This document shows, in pieces, positions 32,335-40,895 of a DNA stretch of 53,379 bases. The notes beneath the pieces were generated by a model, which had not been told where the DNA came from, ran no database searches, and saw only the letters and a list, made by a program, of their open reading frames with translations. The translations under genes and the position numbers were made by a program. The stretch comes from Cytobacillus purgationiresistens (GTDB lineage Bacteria > Bacillota > Bacilli > Bacillales > Cytobacillaceae): the NCBI RefSeq assembly GCF_030813235.1, contig NZ_JAUSUB010000034.1, positions 1 through 53,379 on the forward strand. The letters are read 5' to 3'. Numbering within the stretch: the stretch's first letter is position 1; every line of letters begins with the position of its first letter.

Positions 32335-32371
32335 TAAAAAATGAGCTGGGAAATGAATCTCCAAGCTCATT
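32335..32371 (-). terminator. Terminator of the minus-strand small gene
   Basis: Arms AATGAGCT (32340-32347) and AGCTCATT (32364-32371) are followed on the minus strand by a T-rich run. Confidence 0.65.
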
Positions 32372-32467
32372 GCATTTCGGTGTCCATTTTCTACCAAATC
32401 ATCAGTTAGTACAATAACTTACTTGTTCGAAGTATCCATAAACTGAGCGATAAAAAGGCTCCTTAAA

Positions 32468-32644
32468 TTAGGAACCAATAAGACTTTGAAAAAGATGGAC
32501 GGTCAAAATTGTTGTTAACAAGCACCCAAAGGAAGTTAATAATATTATTTTTCTATTGTCTTGCTTTTCTTTAGGTTTAATTAATTCATAAATCTGTACA
32601 ATCCATATCGCCATAGTTACAAGGGATAGAACCCCGATGGACAA
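32468..32644 (-). CDS. Small two-helix membrane protein
   Basis: This 58-residue protein has two hydrophobic helices (about 3-20 and 33-53) joined by a charged KPKEKQDNRK loop. GGAGGTG lies 6 nt before TTG 32644, while the GTG at 32653 overlaps the ribosome site, so TTG is chosen. A terminator follows. The function is unknown. Confidence 0.6.
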   Translation of the reverse strand: MSIGVLSLVTMAIWIVQIYELIKPKEKQDNRKIILLTSFGCLLTTILTVHLFQSLIGS

Positions 32645-32891
32645 AACACTCACCTCCGAAAGATTGTTCAGACTTGTTGTTTATTTGAGCATAAAAAGAG
32701 AAACAAGAGTGTGTTTGGAAAATTATTTATTTCGCAGTGACCAAACTGTTTGTTTACTTGATCAACAAAACTGTTGCGTTAGTTTAAGTACATTCTTTCA
32801 ACTTATTCATATTTTAACATAAATATCCATTTTGGGTGAATCTTATTTTATTTGATATATGGTAGAATTCATAATACCATTTTTCGATAAA

Positions 32892-34076
32892 TCAACCTTT
32901 ACCTTTATCATAGCCAAAAATATTTAGTTTTCCAATTCTAGTAACAGCCTCTTCTAACCTTGCTTCATCGACAAGTAAGCCTACGCGAACATAGCCTTCG
33001 CCGAATTCTCCAAAACCGTTGCCTGCTGCTACTGCAACATCTGCTTTTTCAAGGAGATAATCTGCAAATGATTCACTTGTGAAACCTTTTGGAATCGGCA
33101 TCCATGCAAAGAAGGAACCAGCAGGAGCTTTAGCCTCCCAGCCAATTTTTTCACATGATGAAATGAAGGCATTGCGGCGTTGTTCATAGAGTGAAACAAG
33201 TTCAGTTACACTTGATTGATCACCAGTTAATGCGGCAGCGGCTGCTTTTTGTACAGCTGGGAAAAGACTGACATAGAGATGATCTTGTATAAGGTTTAGT
33301 GCTGCAATAATAGTTGGATTACCTACAGCAAAGCCAACGCGCCATCCAGCCATATTATATGTTTTCGACAGCGTGTACATTTCGATGCCGACATCCTTCG
33401 CTCCATCTATTTGCATGAAGCTTTCTGGCTTTTTGCCATCAAATCCAATCGCTCCATATGCAAAGTCATGTAAAATGGCAATATTGTGTTCTTTAGCGAA
33501 TGCAATGGTTTCTTCAAAAAAAGCTTTATTTGCTGTCGCACCCGTAGGATTGTTTGGATAATTTAAGTATAGTAGCTTTGCTTCTTTCTTTTGCTCGTCC
33601 GAAAGCGCGCTGTAATCTGGCAGAAACTGATTTTCTTCTTTAAGCGGGAAAGTGTCAAACTTCACGTTTGCGAGCACCGCGCCAGATTCATAGTCAGGAT
33701 AACCTGGATCAGGTAGCAGCATAAGCTCTCCTTCATTCAAAAGGCACATTGGCAATTCAACAAGGCCTGCTTTTGCGCCAAATAAAATGGCAACCTCAGT
33801 CTCAGGATCAATCTCCACACCATATTCTTTTTGATAAAAATCCGCTGCCGCTTTATTAAACTCATTTAATCCGCGAAAAGGGGAATATTTATGCGTCATT
33901 GGATCTTCTGCTGCACTTTGCAGCGCACTGACGATATGGGCTGGCGTCGGCTGATCCGGGTTGCCTTGTCCTAAGTTGATTACATCTCTTCCTTCAGCTT
34001 TAGCCTTTGCGACTTTACCGACAAGCGATGCGAAAAATTGCTCGGGTAACTTTTTTAAGCGATCAGAGAATTCCAT
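32892..34076 (-). CDS. mtnE: MtnE-like aminotransferase of methionine salvage
   Basis: This 394-residue fold-type I aminotransferase begins like Bacillus MtnE (LPEQFFASLVGKVAKAKAEGRDVINLGQGNPDQPTP). PLP-site motifs include YLNYPNNPTGA, HDFAYGAIGFDG and the Schiff-base lysine in YTLSKTYNMAGWRVGFA (near residue 235), with the carboxylate-binding arginine in GYVRVGLL. MtnE transaminates ketomethylthiobutyrate to methionine. It is divergent from the S-box/metQ unit, which fits sulfur metabolism. No S-box was seen on its own strand. Confidence 0.88.
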   Translation of the reverse strand: MEFSDRLKKLPEQFFASLVGKVAKAKAEGRDVINLGQGNPDQPTPAHIVSALQSAAEDPMTHKYSPFRGLNEFNKAAADFYQKEYGVEIDPETEVAILFGAKAGLVELPMCLLNEGELMLLPDPGYPDYESGAVLANVKFDTFPLKEENQFLPDYSALSDEQKKEAKLLYLNYPNNPTGATANKAFFEETIAFAKEHNIAILHDFAYGAIGFDGKKPESFMQIDGAKDVGIEMYTLSKTYNMAGWRVGFAVGNPTIIAALNLIQDHLYVSLFPAVQKAAAAALTGDQSSVTELVSLYEQRRNAFISSCEKIGWEAKAPAGSFFAWMPIPKGFTSESFADYLLEKADVAVAAGNGFGEFGEGYVRVGLLVDEARLEEAVTRIGKLNIFGYDKGKG

Positions 34077-34215
34077 GCTGACTCCACCTTTTGATAAATT
34101 GAATTTATAATAAATGAAAAATATTTTATATCACTACGATGGAATTTTATAATCAAACGATTAAATTGTCCAGCTTATTTACTGAAGATTATTTTTAAGA
34201 TATATATTCGAAAGA

Positions 34216-34244
34216 TTGACAAAGTATAAATAGAGTAGTAATAT
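34216..34244 (+). promoter_or_regulatory. sigma-A promoter of the S-box/metQ unit
   Basis: TTGACA (34216-34221) and TAATAT (34239-34244) are 17 bp apart. Confidence 0.75.
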
Positions 34245-34267
34245 CATATCATGAAAATTGAATGATA

Positions 34268-34422
34268 AAAGCTTATCCAGAGCGACCGAGGGACATGGCC
34301 CTATGACGTCCGGCAACCCCCAATTATGGGAAGGTGCCAATTCCTGCAGAATGATAACATTCTGAAAGATAAGGCGAATATAGATATTTCTATGCCTCTT
34401 TCAGATGAAGGGGCATTTTTTA
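34268..34422 (+). ncRNA. SAM-I (S-box) riboswitch
   Basis: The conserved S-box elements are all visible: CTTATCCAGAGCGACCGAGG, GACGTCCGGCAACCCC, GGGAAGGTGCCAATTCCTGC and the 3' GATAAGGCG that closes P1. A terminator hairpin at about 34393-34414 with a T run completes the expression platform. High S-adenosylmethionine would stop transcription of metQ. Confidence 0.96.
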
Positions 34423-34466
34423 TTGGCTGGAATCCTGGATAATCCTAATTTAAGGGGGAAAGACAG

Positions 34467-35291
34467 ATGAAGAAGTGGTTCATTGCATTTAGTTTAGTAT
34501 TATTAGCAGGTATACTCGCAGCTTGTGGCGGTTCAGATACAAGCGGGGAAAAAGTAGACGAAACAAAGGAATTAAAAATTGGCGCAACTGCAGGTCCTTA
34601 CAGTGATATGCTGAAAAAAGCAATCATTCCTGGACTGGAAGAGAAGGGATATAAGGTGAAAATTGTTGAGTTCAGTGACTATATCCAGCCGAATAAAGCG
34701 CTTGACGAAGACGATATTCAAGCGAATCTCTTCCAGCATACAATCTATCTAGAAAACTTTGAAAAAGAAAATAATATGGATTTAACACCTTTAATCATTG
34801 TACCAACTGCGCCAATGGGCGTTTATTCTGAAGTCTATCAATCTCTTGAAGAAGTAAAAGACGGTGCGACAGTAGCCGTACCAAACGACCCAACAAATGT
34901 CGCTCGTGCATTCAATACACTGGAAGATGAAGGCCTCATTAAAATCGATCCAAATGCAGATCCGCTAACAGTTTCTGAGAAAGACATTGTTGAAAATGAA
35001 AAGAACCTAGTATTCCAGCCAATCGAAGCCGGCCAGCTTCCACGCTCAGTTGAAAGCGCAGACTTAGCAGCCGTCCCAGGCAACTTTGCCCTTGCAGCAA
35101 AAATGGACCTGCTTAGCGCACTCGCATTAGAAAATATGCTTGATAACTATCGCAATGTCGTTGCAGTAAAAGCTGATTACGAAGACACCCAATACGCGAA
35201 AGACATCAAAGAAATCGTCGAATCTGAACAATTCGAAAAAGTCATTGACGAAGAATTCCAAGGCTTCGGTAAGCCTGAGTGGATGCAATAA
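34467..35291 (+). CDS. metQ: Methionine ABC transporter substrate-binding lipoprotein MetQ
   Basis: This 274-residue protein has a lipoprotein signal ending in the lipobox LAAC (Cys near residue 20). The NlpA/MetQ domain carries KIGATAGPYSDMLK, DDIQANLFQHTIYLENF and VAVPNDPTNVARAFNTL. It captures methionine outside the membrane for the MetNP transporter. No metN or metP gene is adjacent, so this is an orphan copy or its partners lie elsewhere. An S-box riboswitch controls it and a terminator follows directly. Confidence 0.95.
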   Translation: MKKWFIAFSLVLLAGILAACGGSDTSGEKVDETKELKIGATAGPYSDMLKKAIIPGLEEKGYKVKIVEFSDYIQPNKALDEDDIQANLFQHTIYLENFEKENNMDLTPLIIVPTAPMGVYSEVYQSLEEVKDGATVAVPNDPTNVARAFNTLEDEGLIKIDPNADPLTVSEKDIVENEKNLVFQPIEAGQLPRSVESADLAAVPGNFALAAKMDLLSALALENMLDNYRNVVAVKADYEDTQYAKDIKEIVESEQFEKVIDEEFQGFGKPEWMQ

Positions 35292-35309
35292 TAATAAGGA
35301 AGAAACTGA

Positions 35310-35342
35310 GACCAGGTAGGGCTAGGGCCTGGTCTTTTTTTT
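35310..35342 (+). terminator. Terminator of metQ
   Basis: GACCAGG (35310-35316) pairs with CCTGGTC (35328-35334), followed by eight or more T. Confidence 0.85.
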
Positions 35343-35389
35343 GTGGTTGAAAGTGATGGTGTGTGTGCGGCTTGATAAAAGCGCGGAAG

Positions 35390-35455
35390 TGGCTAAAAAA
35401 AGAGTGTGAGTGACAAAAAAGTTTTGAGTGACTAAAAAGAGTGTGAGGTGCAGAA
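35390..35455. repeat. Short degenerate direct repeat
   Basis: Three imperfect copies of a roughly 20-bp phrase (GTG(G/A)CTAAAAAAGAGTGTGA) follow one another after the metQ terminator. It looks like an eroded tandem array. Confidence 0.4.
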
Positions 35456-35516
35456 TTATGAAGTGAGAACAGCGTGTTCATAGCAACCCAAATAGCATAT
35501 TGGCTAGAAAAAGCAA

Positions 35517-35559
35517 AAATTGACCAACCCCTTTTGATCGAGTAAGAATTGGCCAATTT
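35517..35559 (-). terminator. Terminator of the minus-strand GNAT gene
   Basis: AAATTGACCAA and TTGGCCAATTT form an 11-bp stem with one wobble; a T run follows on the minus strand. Confidence 0.7.
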
Positions 35560-35562
35560 ATC

Positions 35563-36039
35563 TTAAAGCACCTTCACCATATACCCCGTTTTAACTTCGA
35601 GCCCATTCGGATTAACGATTATTTCTTTTTTTATTATCGAAAATCCAACTGATTCATATAGGCGAATATTTGATTGCAGTGCGGAACGGACTTTGCACTC
35701 CATCTTTGATTTTCCGTGTTCGCAGGCATATGCCTCCAGCCAATGAAGCATTGCTTTAGCTAAACCTTTTCCCCTTGCTCGAGGTGATACCGATACTCTG
35801 GAGAAATATAAGGAATCCTCATACAATTTAAATCGGGCTGAACCTAAAGGCTGATCACTGTCGTAGCAAATAATAAACTTTTCTGTTCCATCCTGAAAGT
35901 TTTTGTGCAGCAGTTCAACTGGTTCGGTGATGACACTTGATGGGACTTCCAGCGTTCGATATTCCTCGAAAGCTTCAATCATCAGCTGATGTGCAAGCGG
36001 AACGTCTGTTTCTTTACCTAATTCGATTGTGATTGTCAT
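35563..36039 (-). CDS. GNAT N-acetyltransferase
   Basis: This 158-residue GNAT protein has the acetyl-CoA site in VSVSPRARGKGLAKAMLHWLEAYA (about 83-106), followed by SNIRLYESVGFSIIKKE. AAAGG precedes ATG 36039. It stands alone, diverging from the TetR-MBL unit. The substrate is unknown. Confidence 0.88.
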   Translation of the reverse strand: MTITIELGKETDVPLAHQLMIEAFEEYRTLEVPSSVITEPVELLHKNFQDGTEKFIICYDSDQPLGSARFKLYEDSLYFSRVSVSPRARGKGLAKAMLHWLEAYACEHGKSKMECKVRSALQSNIRLYESVGFSIIKKEIIVNPNGLEVKTGYMVKVL

Positions 36040-36118
36040 GGTTTATAATCCTTTCAGTGCATAATAAAATATACAAATTCGCTGAAAATAAAATAATCCC
36101 TTTAAAATTAATTGATAG

Positions 36119-36167
36119 TTGCAAAACCTAACCATTGGTTATATTATAGTTTTATAACCAATGGTTA
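36119..36167 (+). promoter_or_regulatory. tetR promoter with two palindromic operators
   Basis: TTGCAA (36119-36124), 17 bp and TATTAT (36142-36147) form the promoter. Two 13-bp palindromes, TAACCA-T-TGGTTA (36129-36141) and TAACCA-A-TGGTTA (36155-36167), lie in the spacer and just past the start point, 26 bp apart centre to centre. The two also form a larger inverted repeat. This is the expected layout for autorepression by the adjacent TetR protein. Confidence 0.75.
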
Positions 36168-36192
36168 GGTTTGTGGAAAGGAGAAGCTTAAG

Positions 36193-36825
36193 ATGAATAA
36201 ACGATCAGAAGCAACGAAACAGACGATCTTAATAGCAGCTGGAAATCTATTTTCACAAAAGGGCTATGATGCCGTAACGATGCGCGAGATTGCTAAGGAG
36301 GCAGGCTGTTCTCATACGACGATTTACCTTTATTTTCAAGATAAGGTCACACTTCTCCATCAGCTTTCGATGCCGGTGCTTCAGAATTTTTATCAAAAAC
36401 TTCAAGATATCTCACATCAACAGAATCCTCCTCTAGAAAAGTTAACAGAAATGAGCAGAGAATATATTTATTTTGGCTTGCATAATAAAAATATGTACAG
36501 CATTTTCATTAATGCCCGTTCAACAAGAGTGGACGAAGAGAAGCCAGAGCTGGAAATAAACAAACTAAGGAATGAAATTTTTTCTTTATTAATGAATGCT
36601 ATCCAAGAATGTCTTAATATTCAAGAAACTGCGCGGTTATTAGCTTATACTCGCATTTATTATTACAGTTTGAATGGTGTCTTAACGACTTATTCCTATA
36701 TGCATGAATCTGTAGAAACAATAATGGAGCGGCTCACACCTACATTTGATCTGATGGTGGAAACATTAATCGCAGGATTTACAGCAAAAATAAATGAAGC
36801 GGGGCGAGAAGATGAAAGTAACTAA
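36193..36825 (+). CDS. TetR/AcrR-family regulator
   Basis: This 210-residue protein has an N-terminal TetR helix-turn-helix (about 8-55: ILIAAGNLFSQKGYDAVTMREIAKEAGCSHTTIYLYFQDK) and an alpha-helical ligand domain. The start ATG 36193 follows AAAGGAG. It overlaps the MBL-fold gene by 14 nt, and its promoter carries two palindromes that it probably binds. It likely controls itself and the metallohydrolase in response to an unknown small molecule. Confidence 0.9.
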   Translation: MNKRSEATKQTILIAAGNLFSQKGYDAVTMREIAKEAGCSHTTIYLYFQDKVTLLHQLSMPVLQNFYQKLQDISHQQNPPLEKLTEMSREYIYFGLHNKNMYSIFINARSTRVDEEKPELEINKLRNEIFSLLMNAIQECLNIQETARLLAYTRIYYYSLNGVLTTYSYMHESVETIMERLTPTFDLMVETLIAGFTAKINEAGREDESN

Positions 36826-37489
36826 AGTATCTGACCATATATGGAGTATTAAAGCGTGGATGCTTATTCCTGTCCATGTCTGGCTAGTTGTTGATGATGA
36901 CGGCGTCACCTTAGTTGACGGCGGAATTGGCAGAATGAAGGAAAAAATAATGGCGGTCATACAGGAGTTGGATGCTGGCCCTTTAAGAAGGATCGTATTA
37001 ACGCATGGACATTCTGATCATGTAGGTTCAGTTCAAGGCATTCTTGCAGAAACAAATGTGCCAGTGTATGCCCATCCGATAGAAATCCCTTATATGGAGG
37101 GCGAACGTAATTATCCAAAAAGGAAAAAGGCAGAACAAAACGTCCCTAAAAATATCGTTCAGCCGCTAGAAACAGATAAACGGGGAGAACTGCAGACTAT
37201 CGGCGGGATAAAGCCTTATTTCACACCTGGCCATTCGCCGGGACATGTCATCTATTATCATGAAGCAGATAAAGTAATCCTGGCAGGTGATCTTTTCACT
37301 TCTAAAAAAGGTAAACTGCACTCGCCGATTTCTATGTTTACAGCAGATATGGGTGAAGCGGTGAGGAGCAGCTCGATTGTTGAACAGCTTAAACCGTTCA
37401 GACTGGAAGTATGCCATGGCCAGCCTATCTTAAATCCTGCTGAACAATTGGCAGAGTATCAAACAGCAATGGCAGCAAAACAATCATAA
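36812..37489 (+). CDS. MBL-fold metallohydrolase
   Basis: This protein of about 225 residues is a metallo-beta-lactamase-fold hydrolase. It has LVDGGIG, the metal motif THGHSDHVG (near residue 66), TPGHSPGHV, and a late GD in ILAGDLFTS. Related enzymes cleave lactones, thioesters or glutathione-type esters. ATG 36812 is chosen over 36794 because it is nearer the ribosome site and gives a normal N-terminus. It is coupled to the upstream TetR gene. Confidence 0.9.
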   Translation: MKVTKVSDHIWSIKAWMLIPVHVWLVVDDDGVTLVDGGIGRMKEKIMAVIQELDAGPLRRIVLTHGHSDHVGSVQGILAETNVPVYAHPIEIPYMEGERNYPKRKKAEQNVPKNIVQPLETDKRGELQTIGGIKPYFTPGHSPGHVIYYHEADKVILAGDLFTSKKGKLHSPISMFTADMGEAVRSSSIVEQLKPFRLEVCHGQPILNPAEQLAEYQTAMAAKQS

Positions 37490-37507
37490 AAGAGAGTTGG
37501 GGGAAAA

Positions 37508-37966
37508 GTGAAAAATCAATCAACAGAACAAATGTGGCAAGACTATACAAAAGAACATCAGAATACCTCGAAAGATTATGTTGCTTGGCCATTCGGTGGT
37601 TCTAAAGAAATGGCAAATGAGCTTGCCAATCTTGTTCTAGAGGGCAAGAAAACAGCAACTGCATCGAACTACAAGCTCTATGAAATAGAGAAAGAGCCTT
37701 TACCAGAAATCGGGCTTCACAATATTATTCTTAACGGGAACGGGGAGGCAGTAGCCATAGTTGAAACGACAGCCGTTGAAGTGATCCCATTTAATGAAGT
37801 AACTGAGGAGCATGCTTATCTTGAAGGAGAAGGCGATCGGTCATTAGCGTATTGGCGAGATGTGCATGAGACGTTTTTTAAAAGAGAATTTAAGGAAATA
37901 AAACAAGAATTTCATTCTAACATCCCTGTAGTTTGTGAACGGTTTAAAGTGGTTTTTACAAAATAA
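37508..37966 (+). CDS. ASCH-domain protein
   Basis: This 152-residue protein has an ASCH/PUA-like fold: WPFGGSKEMANELANLVLEGKKTATASNY, VAIVETTAVEVIPFNEVTEEHAYLEGEGDRSLAYWRDVHETFF and a C-terminal VVCERFKVVF strand. Some members bind RNA or hydrolyse modified nucleosides such as N4-acetylcytidine. GTG 37508 follows GGGGG. It closes the TetR-MBL group and a terminator follows. Confidence 0.85.
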   Translation: MKNQSTEQMWQDYTKEHQNTSKDYVAWPFGGSKEMANELANLVLEGKKTATASNYKLYEIEKEPLPEIGLHNIILNGNGEAVAIVETTAVEVIPFNEVTEEHAYLEGEGDRSLAYWRDVHETFFKREFKEIKQEFHSNIPVVCERFKVVFTK

Positions 37967-37980
37967 AGGAATGAACAATC

Positions 37981-38009
37981 CCCCGTCTTAATAAAGAACG
38001 GGGTTTTTT
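37981..38009 (+). terminator. Rho-independent terminator
   Basis: CCCCGT (37981-37986) pairs with ACGGGG (37998-38003), followed by six T. Confidence 0.8.
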
Positions 38010-38190
38010 GATTTGGAAAATTCGGGATGAGGCATCGTATAGGGGAGGGAATACAAATTTCCCAAAAATTACGAGGGGAAATATCATCTAAAACACAGTA
38101 TGATAGTGCGTATGGTAGGTGTCTTTGTTGCAAGAAAACTTGTGAATATTTTTCGCGATTTATATATTCCTTGAAGTGAGAGGTGGAAAT

Positions 38191-38991
38191 TTGCAAAGTA
38201 AGAAAATCAATATTGCAATCTCATTGCTTCTTTTTATTTTTGGCAATGCCGGTTTATTTATCTTTGTACCGTTGGAGCATTTGAAAAATTATATAATCCT
38301 GCACCTATTGATGATCAGTGTAGGTGTGATCATCATTTTATTTTTTCAAACAGGAATATCATTCGTTATCATACTGATGATCACTTTATTATATGGAGCT
38401 GCTTTATCGCTCATTGCCTATAATAAAAACATTTTTCAATATGAACAGTTCGAGCTAATGATTTTGTATAGTGCCTATATCCTATCAATCATTCCGTTTT
38501 GGTTAATCCGCAATGTTTTTCTGCAATTGGCAACAGAAATGGAACGAAGATTGATGGAAATTGAACAGTTAAAAAAATACAGTAGTCCAAATCAAAAAAT
38601 GCTTACCTACCCAGCATTTATGGATAGGGCACAAATGATCATGACAGGATTAAAAAGGCGGAATGAGCAAGGCTATCTGCTGAAAATTCAATTGAAGGAA
38701 AAAACAATGACAGATAAAGCTTTCCATGAGGTTCTTCAAAAAGCTGTCGAATATACAATACGAGATGAATTTGATTTTTATATGGGAATGGATAACGGTG
38801 CATTACTTGTCTTTCTGCAAAATACAGAAGCCACTGGCGTGGACATTGTTCAAAATCGTCTTAACAATCATTTGAAAAAGCATATAAATCTAATAACATC
38901 TCCGATAGATTATAAAAGTGTTAAAATCGACGATCTGCCTACTGCCATGAAGAAAGTCTTCAGCGTAGAAATAGGAGGATGCAATCATTAA
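38191..38991 (+). CDS. YdaK-like membrane protein with degenerate GGDEF domain
   Basis: This protein of about 266 residues has four membrane helices (about 7-110), a short coiled coil and a GGDEF-like domain. The catalytic loop reads MGMDNGALLVFL instead of GGDEF, and no RxxD inhibitory site precedes it, so it should not make c-di-GMP. B. subtilis YdaK, a degenerate GGDEF protein, binds c-di-GMP and controls exopolysaccharide made by YdaL-YdaN. AGAGGTGG suits TTG 38191 better than GTG 38176. It overlaps the glycosyltransferase gene. Confidence 0.8.
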   Translation: MQSKKINIAISLLLFIFGNAGLFIFVPLEHLKNYIILHLLMISVGVIIILFFQTGISFVIILMITLLYGAALSLIAYNKNIFQYEQFELMILYSAYILSIIPFWLIRNVFLQLATEMERRLMEIEQLKKYSSPNQKMLTYPAFMDRAQMIMTGLKRRNEQGYLLKIQLKEKTMTDKAFHEVLQKAVEYTIRDEFDFYMGMDNGALLVFLQNTEATGVDIVQNRLNNHLKKHINLITSPIDYKSVKIDDLPTAMKKVFSVEIGGCNH

Positions 38992-40222
38992 CTTTATTCT
39001 TATTGGTATCATTATTTTCTTTTGGTTTCTCTTAATATATTATTCTGTGTTAGCAGTAGCAGGGATTATTCATCGCAGGAGAGAAAACCGTAAACCACCT
39101 ATTACCCTACAGTATTATCCATCTGTTGCCTTATTAATTCCTGCACATAATGAAGGTCTTGTAATGAAGGATACCCTGGATGCAATGATGAAATTGCGTT
39201 ATCCAGGTCAGTTGGACGTCTATTTGTTAGATGATCAATCTACGGATGAAACGCGAGAGATCGGATTAAATTATGCAAAAACATTCTCACGGATTCACTA
39301 TATCCCGGTTCCAAATGGTTCACCAAAAGGAAAATCCCGTGTGCTTAATTATGGCTTATCCATTTCCAACTCTGATTATTTTGTTGTCTATGATGCAGAT
39401 AATGAGCCAGAACCGGATGCTGTCCGCTTATTGGTTGAGGCGGCTGAACAAACCGAAAATGCAGCCGGGGCTGTGGGTTACGTAAGAACAAAAAATCAGG
39501 ATAAAAATTTGTTGACACGCATGATCTCTATTGAGTTTCAGGTGTTTCAATTATTAATGCAATCAGGGCGCTGGTCTTTATTTAAAATTGGCTCTTTACC
39601 TGGAACCAATATGCTGCTGCGCCGCTCAGTCATTGAAGAAGTAGGCGGCTATGATTTATATGCGCTAGCTGAGGATGCTGAATTAACGATTCGCATTACA
39701 CAATCAGACTATCTTCTACCAATTATCCCAAAGGCACAAACATGGGAACAAGAGCCGGAAAATTTGCGAACCTTTATAAAACAGAGAACCAGATGGTTAA
39801 TCGGAAATATTTATTTGTTGGAGAAGACATGCAGAAGTCCGGAATTTTGGAAAGGGAGGGCCTTTTACCATAGTTTGCAGCATGTATTGACCTATTTTTT
39901 ATTTGTGCTACTTTTAGCATTCTCTAATCTATTCTTTATAGCAAGTCTCACAGGATTTGAACTGCCGATTGCAAGTGCTCCCCTGTTAATGATTTGGTTT
40001 ATGAGTTATATCGTCTATGCGATACAAATTATTGGAAGCATGGTCTTTAACAAACAAACAGCGGTCTATAATTTAGCAGTAGGAGCAATCATGTATTTTA
40101 CGTATGCGCAACTGTTCTTAATCCTGTTACTCCGCGCTTTTTCTTCCTATTTCTATAACCGTATCAAAGGGAGCACAATCGCCTGGGATAAAACCAAGAG
40201 ATTTAAAGGTGACCCTAGCTGA
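38987..40222 (+). CDS. YdaM-like family 2 membrane glycosyltransferase
   Basis: This protein of about 411 residues has an N-terminal helix, a GT2 domain and four C-terminal membrane helices (about 280-390). GT2 motifs are LIPAHNEG, LLDDQSTDET, VVYDADNEPEPDAV and the acceptor motifs AEDAELTIRI and KQRTRWLIGN (QxxRW-like). It should polymerise and export a polysaccharide, controlled by the YdaK-like neighbour. The first standard start in frame is GTG 39047, but that would remove the N-terminal helix. GGAGG at 38974-38978 is ideally spaced from ATT 38987, so an ATT start overlapping the upstream stop is proposed. Confidence 0.82.
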   Translation: MNFILIGIIIFFWFLLIYYSVLAVAGIIHRRRENRKPPITLQYYPSVALLIPAHNEGLVMKDTLDAMMKLRYPGQLDVYLLDDQSTDETREIGLNYAKTFSRIHYIPVPNGSPKGKSRVLNYGLSISNSDYFVVYDADNEPEPDAVRLLVEAAEQTENAAGAVGYVRTKNQDKNLLTRMISIEFQVFQLLMQSGRWSLFKIGSLPGTNMLLRRSVIEEVGGYDLYALAEDAELTIRITQSDYLLPIIPKAQTWEQEPENLRTFIKQRTRWLIGNIYLLEKTCRSPEFWKGRAFYHSLQHVLTYFLFVLLLAFSNLFFIASLTGFELPIASAPLLMIWFMSYIVYAIQIIGSMVFNKQTAVYNLAVGAIMYFTYAQLFLILLLRAFSSYFYNRIKGSTIAWDKTKRFKGDPS

Positions 40223-40262
40223 TTCGAAGATTTTCACTACAAAAAAGATAGATTTAAACAAA

Positions 40263-40701
40263 TTAAAGGATTGAAGAAACCCCGTGCTGCAAAAGTACGG
40301 GGTTAAGTATTTGAAAAACAGCCAAAAATTTGAAACCGAAGGTAAAGAAGTGGGGACTGTTTTCATCATCAAAAACCAATAAATCCGGATTCTCTTGACC
40401 AGAAAAAATCATGATTACTTCATCAACGAGGTTATTAAACCATGGATTATTGACCATAACAGTAGGATTTGAAGGGGTTTTTACCATCAATCCTTTATTT
40501 GGAATAGGTTCAATTTTAACATATACGCCTGTTATCCCTTCAAGATATGTCTTTACATCTTGTTGTAAACCTGTGGTTACTTGAACATTCATTATTACTT
40601 CGGCTTTACTTATATCGAAGATCTCAATCTGTTTATTTGTTTGGGCAGTAGCATTTGTTGAAATGAAATAGAGATAGGACTACTACCAGATGCTTAATCA
40701 T
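40263..40701 (-). pseudogene. Frameshifted secreted protein gene
   Basis: ATG 40701, after GAGGTG, starts a signal peptide (MIKHLVVVLSLF) that soon hits a stop. Another frame continues with ISTNATAQTNKQIEIFDIS and then the 109-residue reading from 40592. Together they make a signal peptide, a cleavage region (NATAQ) and a mature domain of about 110 residues, separated by one frameshift near 40650. The 3' end also runs through a hairpin that looks like the gene's terminator (40278-40304), so a second lesion may be present. The mature domain is unrecognised. Confidence 0.5.
40278..40304. terminator. Bidirectional terminator-like hairpin
   Basis: AACCCCGT and ACGGGGTT pair around a 11-nt loop, between the converging glycosyltransferase and decayed secreted-protein genes. 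The T runs are weak. Confidence 0.5.
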
Positions 40702-40895
40702 TAGGAACACCTCATAAGTATTATCCCGAACATATTAATTCGTATTTTGAAACGTACTAATCGAAAACAACAAAGTTTACGAAAACAGCCAATTCGAAAG
40801 AACAAATCAAACTGCATCAAAAAATAAATATTTCACACAACTAAACCCTTCAAAATAAAGCTTGCTCCAAGGATATGCTTTAATTAGTTGCCTAT

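Noticed and set aside
38040..38190. c-di-GMP riboswitch before the YdaK-like gene
   Set aside because: The conserved core of neither c-di-GMP riboswitch class could be found in the leader.
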